From: Marinobacter sp. ATCH36
GTDB taxonomy: Bacteria; Pseudomonadota; Gammaproteobacteria; Pseudomonadales; Oleiphilaceae
DNA: 64,000 nucleotides
Assembly: GCF_023555055.1 (NCBI RefSeq)
Contig: NZ_JAMJPL010000006.1
Location: 62,001 to 126,000, forward strand
Reading direction: 5' to 3'
Notes under the pieces: generated by a model
Told to the model about the DNA's origin: nothing
What the model saw: only the letters and a program-made list of their open reading frames with translations
The model's database searches: none
Position numbers and translations under genes: made by a program
Shown: one piece after another, positions 25,472-34,356 of the stretch
How the letters are laid out: each line of letters starts with the position of its first letter
How positions within the stretch are numbered: position 1 is the first letter of the stretch

Positions 25472-26716
25472 GAGCCCGAAACTGCCGTAGGGAATAAACC
25501 GCACGGGCGTCCCCGGCTCTATCTGCTGGGCACTCTCATTTAACTCCACCAGACCCTCGGACCAGGCCAGACCGGTCACGCGGCCTGAGCCTTCAGAGCC
25601 GAAGACCTCAACCTTTCCATCACGGACCCGGGCGCGCAACATCTCGTTGCGCCCCGGCTTCTTGTTCTTGGTGAAGTTGGCTGGCATCGCATAGGCTTGG
25701 GGTTCGAACCATTTAGCTCCCGCCAATAGCGCCATTGCCGGCGCACCAAAGCGCAGCGCACAGACCCAGGCGGCAACGGGATTGCCAGGCAACCCCACCA
25801 CGGGTGTTCCCCGGAACATGGCTAACGCCAGGGGGCGACCCGGCTTGATCGCGATACGCCAGTTGCTGATGTCACCGTGGGCTTTCAGCGTTTTCGATAC
25901 ATGATCCTCGTCCCCCGCGGAAATACCGCCACTGGTCAGGATCAGGTCGCACTGCTCAGCGCCGCGCTCCAAGGCCGCTTTAACGTCCTCGGCACGGTCC
26001 AGTACATGGCCCAGGTCCACCAGCTCATAGCCGAGCTGCGCCACCAGGGCGCTCAGCATCGGGCGGTTCGCGTCGTAGATCTGCCAGTCGGTGACCGCTG
26101 CGCCTAGAGGTTTCACTTCGTCACCCGTGGACAGGACGCCGACGCGTAGCCGCTGGAAGACATCGACCGACTCGATACCCACACTGGCAAGAACTGAAAT
26201 CTGGGTGGGCGTCAGGCGGGTGGACGCGGTGAGGATCCGGTCCTGCGCCTTGATGTCCTCACCGGCTTTGCGCAGGTTCGCTCCTGCTTTTAACGTGCCG
26301 TTCAGATGTAGTTGCCCGTCTATGACCTCGCAGTCCTCTTCCAGGGCCACCGTGTCAGTGCCAGCCGGTATGACGGCGCCGGTTAAAATCCGGATGGCAT
26401 GGCCTTCGGGCACATGGCCGGTGTACGGCTCTCCGGCGGCACTCCGGCCATCAACAAGAGGCATGGAGCAGGGCACTTCAGTCAAGGGGCCGGCAAACGC
26501 ATAGCCATCGACCGCGGAATTGCTGCTGGGGGGATGGGCGCGAGGCGCATAAACGTCGCTCGCCAGTATCCGGCCATTGACCTGTGACAGCGGGATGCTC
26601 CGATCCACACCCACCACTGGGTGCAAACGTGAGCGTAACCGCTCCAGGGCTTCGTCCACCGGCGTCCAGTTCACACCTGGGGGCAGGGCAAAACAGTCAT
26701 TACGAAGCTCGCTCAT
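25469..26716 (-). CDS. moeA: Molybdopterin molybdotransferase
   Basis: MoeA inserts molybdate (or tungstate) into adenylylated molybdopterin. The 415-residue protein has the N-terminal substrate domain with a PSSNSAVDGYAF segment, the central MogA-like domain with LTSGGISAGDEDHV (about 260-275) and the GLPGNPVA loop. It is the last gene of the tupBCA-fdhD-mobAB-moeA operon, and its start overlaps the mobB stop by four bases. Confidence 0.95.
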   Translation of the reverse strand: MSELRNDCFALPPGVNWTPVDEALERLRSRLHPVVGVDRSIPLSQVNGRILASDVYAPRAHPPSSNSAVDGYAFAGPLTEVPCSMPLVDGRSAAGEPYTGHVPEGHAIRILTGAVIPAGTDTVALEEDCEVIDGQLHLNGTLKAGANLRKAGEDIKAQDRILTASTRLTPTQISVLASVGIESVDVFQRLRVGVLSTGDEVKPLGAAVTDWQIYDANRPMLSALVAQLGYELVDLGHVLDRAEDVKAALERGAEQCDLILTSGGISAGDEDHVSKTLKAHGDISNWRIAIKPGRPLALAMFRGTPVVGLPGNPVAAWVCALRFGAPAMALLAGAKWFEPQAYAMPANFTKNKKPGRNEMLRARVRDGKVEVFGSEGSGRVTGLAWSEGLVELNESAQQIEPGTPVRFIPYGSFGL

Positions 26717-27204
26717 AAAGCTCCTGTACTCAGAATAAAGTCAGCTATTCCGGGTGTATCGTTCAGATCAAAACTGGGGCCCGCAAACTCCGAAGTATAG
26801 TTCGTGGCCACGGCGATGATGGTGGGGTCGTTGGGATGCAGGGGGCCACGAGGGCACTCCTGCCTGTGCACTTCAATCTTGGGGTGTGAATGGGTTTTGA
26901 ATCCCTCGACCACAACCCAGTCGCAAGGGCCCAGCCGGGCCAGCAGCTCATCGAGCGTCGGCTCTTCAGCGCCGCGCAGTTCGTGCATGATGGCAAAACG
27001 TTGCCCACCGGCCAGGATGACTTCCCGCGCGCCGGCGTCACGATGACGGTAGCTGTCGGTGCCTGGCTGGTCCACGTCCACGCCATGGTGGGCGTGTTTT
27101 ATCGAGTTGACCGTTAAACCCCGGCTCGACAGCTCACCAATCAGGGCGCTGGCCAGGGTGGTTTTGCCGCAGTTTTTCCAGCCCACGATGCCGATAACAT
27201 TCAC
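26713..27204 (-). CDS. mobB: Molybdopterin-guanine dinucleotide biosynthesis protein B
   Basis: A 163-residue P-loop GTPase with Walker A GWKNCGKTT near residues 8-16 and the VVEGFKTHSHPKIEVHR region typical of MobB. It assists MobA in guanylating the cofactor. The start overlaps the mobA stop and the stop overlaps the moeA start, so translation is coupled along the operon. Confidence 0.95.
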   Translation of the reverse strand: MNVIGIVGWKNCGKTTLASALIGELSSRGLTVNSIKHAHHGVDVDQPGTDSYRHRDAGAREVILAGGQRFAIMHELRGAEEPTLDELLARLGPCDWVVVEGFKTHSHPKIEVHRQECPRGPLHPNDPTIIAVATNYTSEFAGPSFDLNDTPGIADFILSTGAL

Positions 27205-27788
27205 TTCAGGTGCTGCTCCGCCCAGGCCAGGTCTTCCGGTGTGTTAATGTTGAAAAAGTCGTCCGGGCCAAACACCACCAGCGATTCGCCCTGGGCCTGG
27301 GTCCACTGACGGATCTTGCGCACGCCGTCGTTCAGGGCGGCACGAAGTTCATGCCGCAATGCGACCTGCCAGCGGCCAAAGGTCGGCTGGGGCAGTCGGC
27401 CGCGCTCCGGGTCAGGCGTGGCTGCCAACACTACCGGGGTCTCAAATTCGGCCAGTCGTTGTGCCAGGTCCAGAGGGAACGAGGGGGTATCCGCAGCGAC
27501 GCTGATTAGCCATTCATGGCCGTGTTCGGCTGCCCAATCCATGCCCGCGAGCACGCCGGCCAGCGGGCCGGGAAAATCGGCGATGGAGTCGGCCACCACG
27601 GGCAAACCCAGATCATCAAATCGGGTCAAATCTCCATTGGCGTTCAACACCACGGCGTCAACCTGGGGTGTGATTCGATCGATCACGCGATGGATCAGTG
27701 ACTGATCGCCGAGCATCAATCTTCCCTTATCACCGCCGCCCATTCTGTTTGCCTGGCCACCGGCCAGAATTACTGCGCACTCAGTCAT
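27201..27788 (-). CDS. mobA: Molybdenum cofactor guanylyltransferase
   Basis: MobA transfers GMP to molybdopterin to form the dinucleotide cofactor that FdhA needs. The N terminus CAVILAGGQANRMGGGDKG is the nucleotide-binding signature. ATG 27788 is chosen because it overlaps the fdhD stop (ATGACTGA) and gives the standard start; an earlier ATG at 27824 lies inside fdhD. The product is 195 residues. Confidence 0.95.
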   Translation of the reverse strand: MTECAVILAGGQANRMGGGDKGRLMLGDQSLIHRVIDRITPQVDAVVLNANGDLTRFDDLGLPVVADSIADFPGPLAGVLAGMDWAAEHGHEWLISVAADTPSFPLDLAQRLAEFETPVVLAATPDPERGRLPQPTFGRWQVALRHELRAALNDGVRKIRQWTQAQGESLVVFGPDDFFNINTPEDLAWAEQHLK

Positions 27789-28650
27789 GCTGAGCTCCCT
27801 TGCGACGCATTTTCTTGTCGTCATCCGGAACCTGCGAAAGGTCCTGATCGAACACCAGGCGGTGCTGGCCGCTGAGGCAAGTGAATTTCTTGCCCCGCAT
27901 CCGCCCGATCAGTGTCAAACCGACCTGCCGGGCAATATCAACGCCCCAGGCGGTAAAGCCTGACCGGCTGATCAGGGTCGGGATGCCCATCAGTGAGGTC
28001 TTGATCACCATTTCGGAGGTCAAACGGCCCGTGGTGTAGAGAACCTTGTCGGCCGCCGGGATCCCATTCAAGTGCATCCAGCCTGCGATTTTATCGACGG
28101 CATTGTGACGCCCTACGTCCTCCATATAAGCCAGGATCTGGCGGTCCTGACAGAGCGCTGTGCCATGAATGGCGCCGGTTTCCATATACAGGCTGGGCGT
28201 GTGATTAATCTGGTACGAGAGATCGTAGAAGGTGCTGGTGTGCACGGGTGTATCTGGTAGTGACAGCCCTTCAAGCCCCGCCATCATGTCACCAAACACA
28301 GTGCCCACGGCGCAGCCGGAGGTGCGGGTTTTCTTTTCCAGCTTGTCCTCGACGTCAGTGACATCTGCTGTGCGGACCACCGCAACTTCCAGTTCTTCGT
28401 CGTAATCAATCTTCGTGACCTGATCGGTTTCTCTGAGCATACCCTGATTCAGGAGGAATCCGAGGGCGAGATACTCCGGGTGATCGCCTATGGTCATCGC
28501 CGTAACGATTTCCTGGCTGTTGAGGTAGATGGTCAAAGGGCGCTCTTCGATCACGCTGATCGACTTCGATTGACCGTTTTCATCAACGCCCTCCACCGTG
28601 CGGGACAGTCGAGGGTCGGTCGGATTCGGCAAAAGGGTTGTCATCGTCAT
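27781..28650 (-). CDS. fdhD: Formate dehydrogenase sulfurtransferase FdhD
   Basis: FdhD passes sulfur from a cysteine desulfurase to the cofactor of formate dehydrogenase. The 289-residue protein has the TSGCAVGT motif (about 110-117) and the EDVGRHNAVDKI segment, both conserved in the family. It holds a single Cys in the loop, where E. coli has a CxxC pair. This is common in FdhD homologues, so it is not a defect. It lies between tupA and mobA. Confidence 0.93.
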   Translation of the reverse strand: MTMTTLLPNPTDPRLSRTVEGVDENGQSKSISVIEERPLTIYLNSQEIVTAMTIGDHPEYLALGFLLNQGMLRETDQVTKIDYDEELEVAVVRTADVTDVEDKLEKKTRTSGCAVGTVFGDMMAGLEGLSLPDTPVHTSTFYDLSYQINHTPSLYMETGAIHGTALCQDRQILAYMEDVGRHNAVDKIAGWMHLNGIPAADKVLYTTGRLTSEMVIKTSLMGIPTLISRSGFTAWGVDIARQVGLTLIGRMRGKKFTCLSGQHRLVFDQDLSQVPDDDKKMRRKGAQHD

Positions 28651-28715
28651 TGTTGTTGTAGCTCTTTCAGGAACACCATTAACCCGAATGCTTACGCAAG
28701 GCGACAGGGATCAGC

Positions 28716-29522
28716 CTATCTGGCATTCGGGAAAAACAGCTGTTGTCCGTCCACCGTGAAATCGGCAATTGCTTGCTGGCCCTGCTCTGATACAAGCCAT
28801 TTGTGCCACTGCTCAGCCAGATCCTGCTTGAGGTGTGGATGCTTTTCTTCGGAGAGTAGCAAGCTTCCGTACTGGTTGAACAGCACTTCGTCGCCTTCAA
28901 ACAGCAGCGTCAGGTTCTGGCGGTTTTCAAAGGCCACCCAGGTGGCGCGGTCTGACATCACGTAGGCATCCATGGCGGCGGCAGTGTTGAGCGTTGGCCC
29001 CATGCCACTGCCGAGTTCACGGTACCAGCTGCCATTGGGTTCCACGCCAGCGTTCTCCCACAGGCGCAACTCGGCGCGATTGGTGCCACTGTCATCGCCG
29101 CGTGATGCGAAGGGTTCCTCGGCTTCTGCGATAGCCGCAAATGCTTCGGCGGCGTTTTTCGCATCTCTGACATTTGCCGGATCATCGGTCGGGCCAATCA
29201 CCACAAAATCGTTGTACATAACATCGGCGCGCTCGCTGGCATAGCCGTTCTCGACAAAACGCTGCTCGCCGGCGGTGTCGTGTACCAGTAGGGTGTCGGC
29301 GTCACCGCGGCGGGCGATTTCAAACGCTTGCCCTGTGCCCACCGCCACCACTCGCACTTTGATACCGGTGGCGTTTTCGAACTGCGGCAGGATGGCATCG
29401 AACAGCCCCGAGTTTTCGGTTGAGGTGGTTGAGGCGAGGGTGATGTAGTCATCGGCGAAAGCGCTGGCCGCCAAGCCCATGCTGGTCACGCCTGCAAGTA
29501 TGAGCGCGCAGGTTGTTTTCAT
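28716..29522 (-). CDS. tupA: Tungstate ABC transporter substrate-binding protein
   Basis: The 268-residue precursor has a signal peptide ending near ASAFA and then the ASTTSTENSGLFD motif that binds the oxyanion in TupA-type proteins. The GDDSGTN segment, also conserved, follows later. TupA binds tungstate more tightly than molybdate. ATG 29522 is used because of the signal peptide; ATG 29549 would add a charged tail. Third gene of the tup operon. Confidence 0.9.
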   Translation of the reverse strand: MKTTCALILAGVTSMGLAASAFADDYITLASTTSTENSGLFDAILPQFENATGIKVRVVAVGTGQAFEIARRGDADTLLVHDTAGEQRFVENGYASERADVMYNDFVVIGPTDDPANVRDAKNAAEAFAAIAEAEEPFASRGDDSGTNRAELRLWENAGVEPNGSWYRELGSGMGPTLNTAAAMDAYVMSDRATWVAFENRQNLTLLFEGDEVLFNQYGSLLLSEEKHPHLKQDLAEQWHKWLVSEQGQQAIADFTVDGQQLFFPNAR

Positions 29523-29558
29523 CTCGTTGTTCTCTTGTTTTGGTTTCAAAGCAACGCT

Positions 29559-30302
29559 CTATTCGTCCAGTTCTCCAGCAATAAACGCTTGCGCCTCTCG
29601 GGAGACGGGGGCGGTGAAAAAGGAGTCAGCAGGGGTGTGCTCGCGCACTTTTCCGCCGGAAAGAAACAGCACATCTCCGGCGAGGCGTTTGGCCTGGTGC
29701 AGATCGTGGGTGGTCATCACGATGCGCGTTCCCCGCTGGTAAAACTCATGCACTGCGGCTTCTACGGCTTTAATCGCCACCGGGTCGAGCGCGGAGGTGG
29801 GTTCATCCAGAAACAGCACCTGGGGGGAAAGCACCCAGGCGCGCGCCAGTGCAAGGCGCTGCTGTTCGCCGCCGGAAAGCACGCGCGCGGGCGTATCGGT
29901 AGAGGCCGTGAGGCCAAAGCGTGCAAGCGCTTCACGGGCGAGCTGTTTACGTGCATTGCCCGGAGTTTTATTCACGGCCAGCGCGTGAGTGAGGTTGGCC
30001 AACGCCGAGCGGCGCAAAAGTATCGGGCTTTGGAACACCATTGCCTGGCGGGGGCGTTCCTTGCCTGACCACGACACCTGCCCCTCATTAGGCGGAAGCA
30101 AGCCGTGAGCCAGTCGCAACAAAAGGCTCTTGCCGGCACCGTTTGGCCCCATTACAAGGGTGGGGCCTGCCCCCTCCAGGGTGAATGAACATGGCCCGAA
30201 CAGCTGCTTACCCTGGTGGCTGAAAGCGACGTCATCGAAGCGCAGCGCCGGTGGCGGAAAGATCGCAGGTGAGGTGGTAAGCGGTACGTTTAAAGAGGTC
30301 AT
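29559..30302 (-). CDS. tupC: Tungstate ABC transporter ATP-binding protein
   Basis: A 247-residue ABC ATPase with Walker A GPNGAGKS, signature LSGGEQQRLALARA and Walker B VLFLDEP. The start overlaps the tupB stop by four bases. It powers uptake of tungstate through TupB. Confidence 0.9.
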   Translation of the reverse strand: MTSLNVPLTTSPAIFPPPALRFDDVAFSHQGKQLFGPCSFTLEGAGPTLVMGPNGAGKSLLLRLAHGLLPPNEGQVSWSGKERPRQAMVFQSPILLRRSALANLTHALAVNKTPGNARKQLAREALARFGLTASTDTPARVLSGGEQQRLALARAWVLSPQVLFLDEPTSALDPVAIKAVEAAVHEFYQRGTRIVMTTHDLHQAKRLAGDVLFLSGGKVREHTPADSFFTAPVSREAQAFIAGELDE

Positions 30303-30997
30303 CCAATCCGCCTTTTGGCCGCTTCACCCAACAGATAGGCGCCGGCATTAATCAGCATCACCAGCGCCAGCAGCACAATTCCCAGCCCCAACGCCAGGGG
30401 CAGGTCGCCCTTACTGGTTTCCAGCACAATGGCTGTGGTCATCACCCGGGTGACACCGTCAATGTTTCCGCCCACCATCATCACGGCACCCACCTCGGCG
30501 CTGGCGCGGCCAAACCCGGCAAGCAAAACGGTCAGAAGCGCAAAGCGGGCATCCCACAACAGGGTGGGCATCATGCGCGAACGCGACATACCCAGTGAGA
30601 TAAACTGTTCCCGGTACTCACCCAGAAGCTCCTCTACCTTCTGTCGCGAAAGTGCGGCCAGAATCGGCAGTACCAGCACCACCTGCGCAATCACCATGGC
30701 ACTCGGTGTAAACAGAAGCCCCCATTCACCCAGTGGCCCGGCGCGGGAGAGCAGCAAATAAACGGTGAGACCGGCTACCACCGGAGGCAGTCCCATCAGG
30801 GCATTGAGCGCAACAATGATTCCGCCTCGCCCGGGGAAGTGCCATAGCGCCACCGCCGCGCCCAGCGGAAACCCCAGCACAGCTGCGATCAGTACCGCCA
30901 GAAGCGAAACCTGCAGTGAAAGCGCCACAATCTGAAACAGGGTGGCGTCCAAGTTTAAGAGTAGCGATAGCGCCACATAAAACGCATTACTTTCCAC
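30299..30997 (-). CDS. tupB: Tungstate ABC transporter permease
   Basis: A 232-residue permease with about five membrane helices and the MetI-type EAA-like loop near SLGMSRSRMMPTLLW. It is the first gene of the seven-gene operon that ends with moeA. It is divergent from a helix-turn-helix regulator, with 118 bases between them. Confidence 0.9.
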   Translation of the reverse strand: MESNAFYVALSLLLNLDATLFQIVALSLQVSLLAVLIAAVLGFPLGAAVALWHFPGRGGIIVALNALMGLPPVVAGLTVYLLLSRAGPLGEWGLLFTPSAMVIAQVVLVLPILAALSRQKVEELLGEYREQFISLGMSRSRMMPTLLWDARFALLTVLLAGFGRASAEVGAVMMVGGNIDGVTRVMTTAIVLETSKGDLPLALGLGIVLLALVMLINAGAYLLGEAAKRRIG

Positions 30998-31039
30998 AGC
31001 TGCGTCTCCTCAATATTGAGCATCGTGGCGCTTCCAACT

Positions 31040-31055
31040 ACGCTTTGCACAGCGT
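31040..31055. promoter_or_regulatory. Inverted repeat between tupB and its divergent regulator
   Basis: ACGCT-N6-AGCGT lies 43 bases before tupB and 60 bases before the regulator gene, a plausible operator for the regulator that senses tungstate or molybdate. Arms are short, so support is modest. Confidence 0.4.
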
Positions 31056-31115
31056 GTTGAAATTCATGCAGGCTTAAACAGTCTAACGCGTACCCCCCGG
31101 CAGCAGGAGAAACCG

Positions 31116-32000
31116 ATGCCTCTTCCCGCTTACCTCACCACGGCCGAAGCTGCCGAATATTTACGACTGAAAGAGCGAAAAGTCTATGATCTCGTCAGCC
31201 AGGGCGTGATTCCCTGTGTACGGGTGACAGGAAAACTGTTATTTCCGCGTCAGCGCATAGACCTGTGGTTGATGAACCATCTGGAAGGGGACGACGCCGC
31301 AAGCAATCCGACCCCGCCAGTTCTGGCGGGTAGCCAGGATCCGCTGCTGGAATGGGCCGTGAAGGAGAGCAGTGCAGAGCTGGCTTTGCTGTGTCAGGGA
31401 AGCGGTGATGGTGTACAACGATTAATCGACGGGCGCGCGATGCTCGCCGGTATGCATATCTGGCATGCTGAAAGTCAGCGTTACAATGACCCTGCCACGC
31501 TAGGGCTGAGCGGGATGCGCGATCTGGTGCTGATACGGTGGGCTAAACGCCAGCAGGGGCTCCTTGTAGCCTCCGAAAACCCTCATCGACTAGCTCGGCT
31601 CGAGGATATTGCCTGCCCCGGAATACGAGTCGCGCATCGCCAGCCCGATGCCGGCGTCAGTCATTTGTTGCAGAGCTTACTTGCTCGTCACCGCATCGAC
31701 GCCAGGCAACTCACGTGGGCGGCGAACCCATCGCTTAGCGAGGACGACCTGGCCCTGGCCATTCGCCAGGGCGAAGCGGATATCGGTGTGGGAATCGAGG
31801 CCGCTGCACGGCGCCAGGGGCTGGCCTTTATCCCGCTCCAACAAGAGCAATTTGACCTCGCCATGCGCCGGCGTCACTACTTTGAACCGGCCCTGCAACG
31901 CTTATTGGCATTTGCCCGTTGCGAGCGCTTCGCGCAGCGTGCCGAGGCGCTGGGCGGTTACGATATCAGCGAATTGGGGCAGGTGGTATATAACGCCTGA
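31116..32000 (+). CDS. One-component regulator: excisionase-type HTH plus periplasmic-binding-protein-like domain
   Basis: Residues 1-60 are an excisionase/MerR-like helix-turn-helix (TTAEAAEYLRLKERKVYDLV). Residues about 80-290 are a periplasmic-binding-protein-like sensor domain in the cytosol, of the type that binds molybdate or tungstate. It is divergent from tupB and precedes a MOT1-type transporter, which fits regulation of both in response to the metal. The ligand is inferred from context. Confidence 0.85.
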   Translation: MPLPAYLTTAEAAEYLRLKERKVYDLVSQGVIPCVRVTGKLLFPRQRIDLWLMNHLEGDDAASNPTPPVLAGSQDPLLEWAVKESSAELALLCQGSGDGVQRLIDGRAMLAGMHIWHAESQRYNDPATLGLSGMRDLVLIRWAKRQQGLLVASENPHRLARLEDIACPGIRVAHRQPDAGVSHLLQSLLARHRIDARQLTWAANPSLSEDDLALAIRQGEADIGVGIEAAARRQGLAFIPLQQEQFDLAMRRRHYFEPALQRLLAFARCERFAQRAEALGGYDISELGQVVYNA

Positions 32001-32038
32001 GCGGCGCTAATATATAAGCGCATCACTGAGGACCCTGA

Positions 32039-33163
32039 ATGCCTTCAATACAAAAAAATCTAGTGAAGGATGCCAGCGGAGCACTAGGCGATTTGGGCAC
32101 CTTGCTGCCGCTGAGCCTTGGCGCTATCGGGTTGGCGGGATTGGCCCCGATACCGGTACTGCTGGGATTTGCCGCGTTTTATATCGCAACGGGGCTGTAC
32201 TATCGTCTGCCGATACCGGTACAGCCCATGAAAGCGGTTGCTGCCCTGTTGCTCACAACCCAGGTGAGCGCGCAGAGCCTGGTGGCAAGTGGCGTGCTGA
32301 TCGGGGTGATATTGCTGTTATTGGGGGCGACGGGCTGGATTAATCGGGCGGCACGTCTCGTCCCGGGGTCGGTTTTAAGCGGGCTCCAGCTTGGGTTGGG
32401 GTTGTTACTGGCCAGCATGAGCGTCGGGTTGATGGCCACGTCATTGCCGGTGGGGTTAATCACTTTGTCGGTGCTGTTAATAACCCTGAAGATATTCCCC
32501 AGCTGGCCAGCGGCGTTAATAGGGCTTTGTGTGGCAGTCGCAATCGGCGCATTGATCGGGGCACCGGGACCAACGCTTGATATCCCCAGTCCGGTTACGT
32601 TCTCGTTGCCTGGGCTGCCGGGCATAAACGACTGGCAACAGGGGTTTTCCAAATTAGTGTTGCCCCAGTTAGCGCTCACGTTAACCAATGCCATCTTTCT
32701 TACCGCGCTAATGACAGAGGACTACTTCGGCGAGCAATCCCGTCGCGTTTCGCCAGCCCGGCTTTCCGTGAGTACCGGGCTTGCCAACCTGTTAATGGTG
32801 CCGTTCGGCGCATTGCCTATGTGCCACGGGGCGGGTGGCTTGGCGGCGCATTACCGCTTCGGCGCCCGCACCGGCATGGCTCCTGTTCTACTGGGAACAG
32901 GCTTGCTAATGATTGCTTTGATACCGGGCGGCCTTTCATTCATTACGGCCATTCCAACGGCTGGTCTCGGGGCCTTGTTGTTGGTGGCCGCGGTCGAGCT
33001 TGGTTTGTCCAAGCGCCTCTGGACAGCGAAACCGTCTTGCTGGCCTGTCATCGCAATAACCGCACTGGTTACCTTCTGGGCCGACCCGTTCTTCGGCTTT
33101 TTGGCCGGGGTGGCTGCGGAAACATTTCGGACTGCCTGGGTGCGCAGACAAAAAATCGCCTAA
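32039..33163 (+). CDS. MOT1-type molybdate/sulfate transporter
   Basis: A 374-residue membrane protein with ten or more hydrophobic segments. It carries the MOT1 signatures PVQPMKAVAA (about 60-69) and PMCHGAGGLAAHYRFGARTG (about 260-279), found in the SulP-like molybdate carriers first known from plants and algae. It lies 38 bases after the tungstate/molybdate regulator gene and probably shares its transcript. Having both this carrier and TupBCA suggests separate routes for molybdate and tungstate. Confidence 0.9.
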   Translation: MPSIQKNLVKDASGALGDLGTLLPLSLGAIGLAGLAPIPVLLGFAAFYIATGLYYRLPIPVQPMKAVAALLLTTQVSAQSLVASGVLIGVILLLLGATGWINRAARLVPGSVLSGLQLGLGLLLASMSVGLMATSLPVGLITLSVLLITLKIFPSWPAALIGLCVAVAIGALIGAPGPTLDIPSPVTFSLPGLPGINDWQQGFSKLVLPQLALTLTNAIFLTALMTEDYFGEQSRRVSPARLSVSTGLANLLMVPFGALPMCHGAGGLAAHYRFGARTGMAPVLLGTGLLMIALIPGGLSFITAIPTAGLGALLLVAAVELGLSKRLWTAKPSCWPVIAITALVTFWADPFFGFLAGVAAETFRTAWVRRQKIA

Positions 33164-33211
33164 AGTAAAAGTTATCACCCAGGCGACAGGGAATAACGTG
33201 GAGGGCAGCGT

Positions 33212-33751
33212 ATGCCACAGATTCTGAAATACCCCGCAGGGTGGCGGGTACTGCATTGGATAATGGCGCTGATGGTTCTGACGTTGATACCCATTGGACT
33301 CTGGATGGCTTCACGCGCGGAAGCAGACATCTGGGGGGCGCTGACGAACACACTGTACAGTGTGCACAAAGCCATTGGCTTCAGCGTTCTGCTACTGATG
33401 ATCCTGCGGATCGTAGTGAAAATCCGATTGAAGGGCCCGCCTTACCCGGATGAAATGCCACACAACTTGCAGATTGCCGCCAAGAGCGTACACCACCTGA
33501 TGTATCTACTGTTGGTGGTCACACCCTTGTTTGGCTGGGCCGGTGTGACGGCGTATCCGGCTCTGACCATACTGGGCGATTTCCAGCTTCCTGGCATGCC
33601 TTTTGTGCCACAGGACGAAGACCTGGCTGCCCGCCTGTTTTATATACATGGGTGGCTTGCCATAACCCTGAGTGTACTGATCGTCGGACACATTGCGGCA
33701 GCTTTGCGACACTTGCTTCGCAAGGATGGGATTTTCAATCGGATGGTTTGA
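33212..33751 (+). CDS. Cytochrome b561
   Basis: A 179-residue protein with four membrane helices and the haem histidines of the bacterial b561 family in WRVLHWIMA, LYSVHKAIGF, KSVHHLMY and FYIHGWLA. It oxidises or reduces the quinone pool. GGAGG upstream supports ATG 33212. It may be unrelated to formate oxidation. Confidence 0.88.
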   Translation: MPQILKYPAGWRVLHWIMALMVLTLIPIGLWMASRAEADIWGALTNTLYSVHKAIGFSVLLLMILRIVVKIRLKGPPYPDEMPHNLQIAAKSVHHLMYLLLVVTPLFGWAGVTAYPALTILGDFQLPGMPFVPQDEDLAARLFYIHGWLAITLSVLIVGHIAAALRHLLRKDGIFNRMV

Positions 33752-33904
33752 ACAAAAGTGTGGGAGCGAGTTTGGGCGCCTTTTGCGCAGGTCTACTCAG
33801 TGCTTGGAGATAAAGCCATTATGGTCCTCAGAAGCGATACGCAGCCGGAACCGTGCCAAAGGAAAGTGCATCTTTATTAGCTTCAACCTGACTGGTCGTC
33901 GCCC

Positions 33905-34345
33905 TCAGCCTGATAGCAATCTGGATTCCAGGTGAATGCCAGCCAATCCTCGCGCCATCTCCTGGTAAATCCCGCTGCCGATATCATCGCGAAATAGCCT
34001 GCGGGCGTGAAAGGCATGGAGTTCGCCAATCACATCGGTGCCTAACTGGTTATCCCAGCCATTCGGGTTGGTGCTGCCGGTCAGTTTGTAGATCCATTTT
34101 TGTGTTGCTTCGGCGCCGGAATTCGGCCCAACGACACCCAAACCGATGCCATATCCGGTCAGGGAATCCGAACTCCAGCTCCACAGAGTGATTGAGCCGG
34201 AAAGGTAGCCAACATAAGGCAAGTCGTTATAGATCGGGCCCGTGGCTTCAATGTTTTCGGGCGTAACCATTAATTGGGTCAGGCTCACCGTCAAGGCATG
34301 ATCGTTGCCCGCCTGACCGATAACGGGCAGCCAGCGCCTGTTCAT
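33905..34345 (-). pseudogene. Remnant of an LpxR-like (DUF2219) outer-membrane lipid A deacylase gene
   Basis: The 146 residues contain the start of the LpxR/DUF2219 barrel, seen in DHALTVSLTQLMVTPENI, NDLPYVGYLSGS and GLGVVGPNSGAEATQKWIYKL with GWDNQL. The signal peptide is missing and the last two-thirds of the usual 320-residue barrel are absent. The tail matches nothing I know and no continuation is seen in the other frames nearby. AAAGGAAA precedes ATG 34345, so it may still be translated. It is read as a broken gene. Confidence 0.6.
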
Positions 34346-34356
34346 GGGGTTTCCTT

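Noticed and set aside
27781..28650. FdhD lacking the second loop cysteine as a defect
   Set aside because: Many FdhD homologues have the single-Cys GCAVGT form; the rest of the protein is intact.
30998..31115. Moco or tungsten-cofactor riboswitch before tupB
   Set aside because: The gap is only 118 bases, shared with a divergent gene, and I see no set of conserved stems of that riboswitch.
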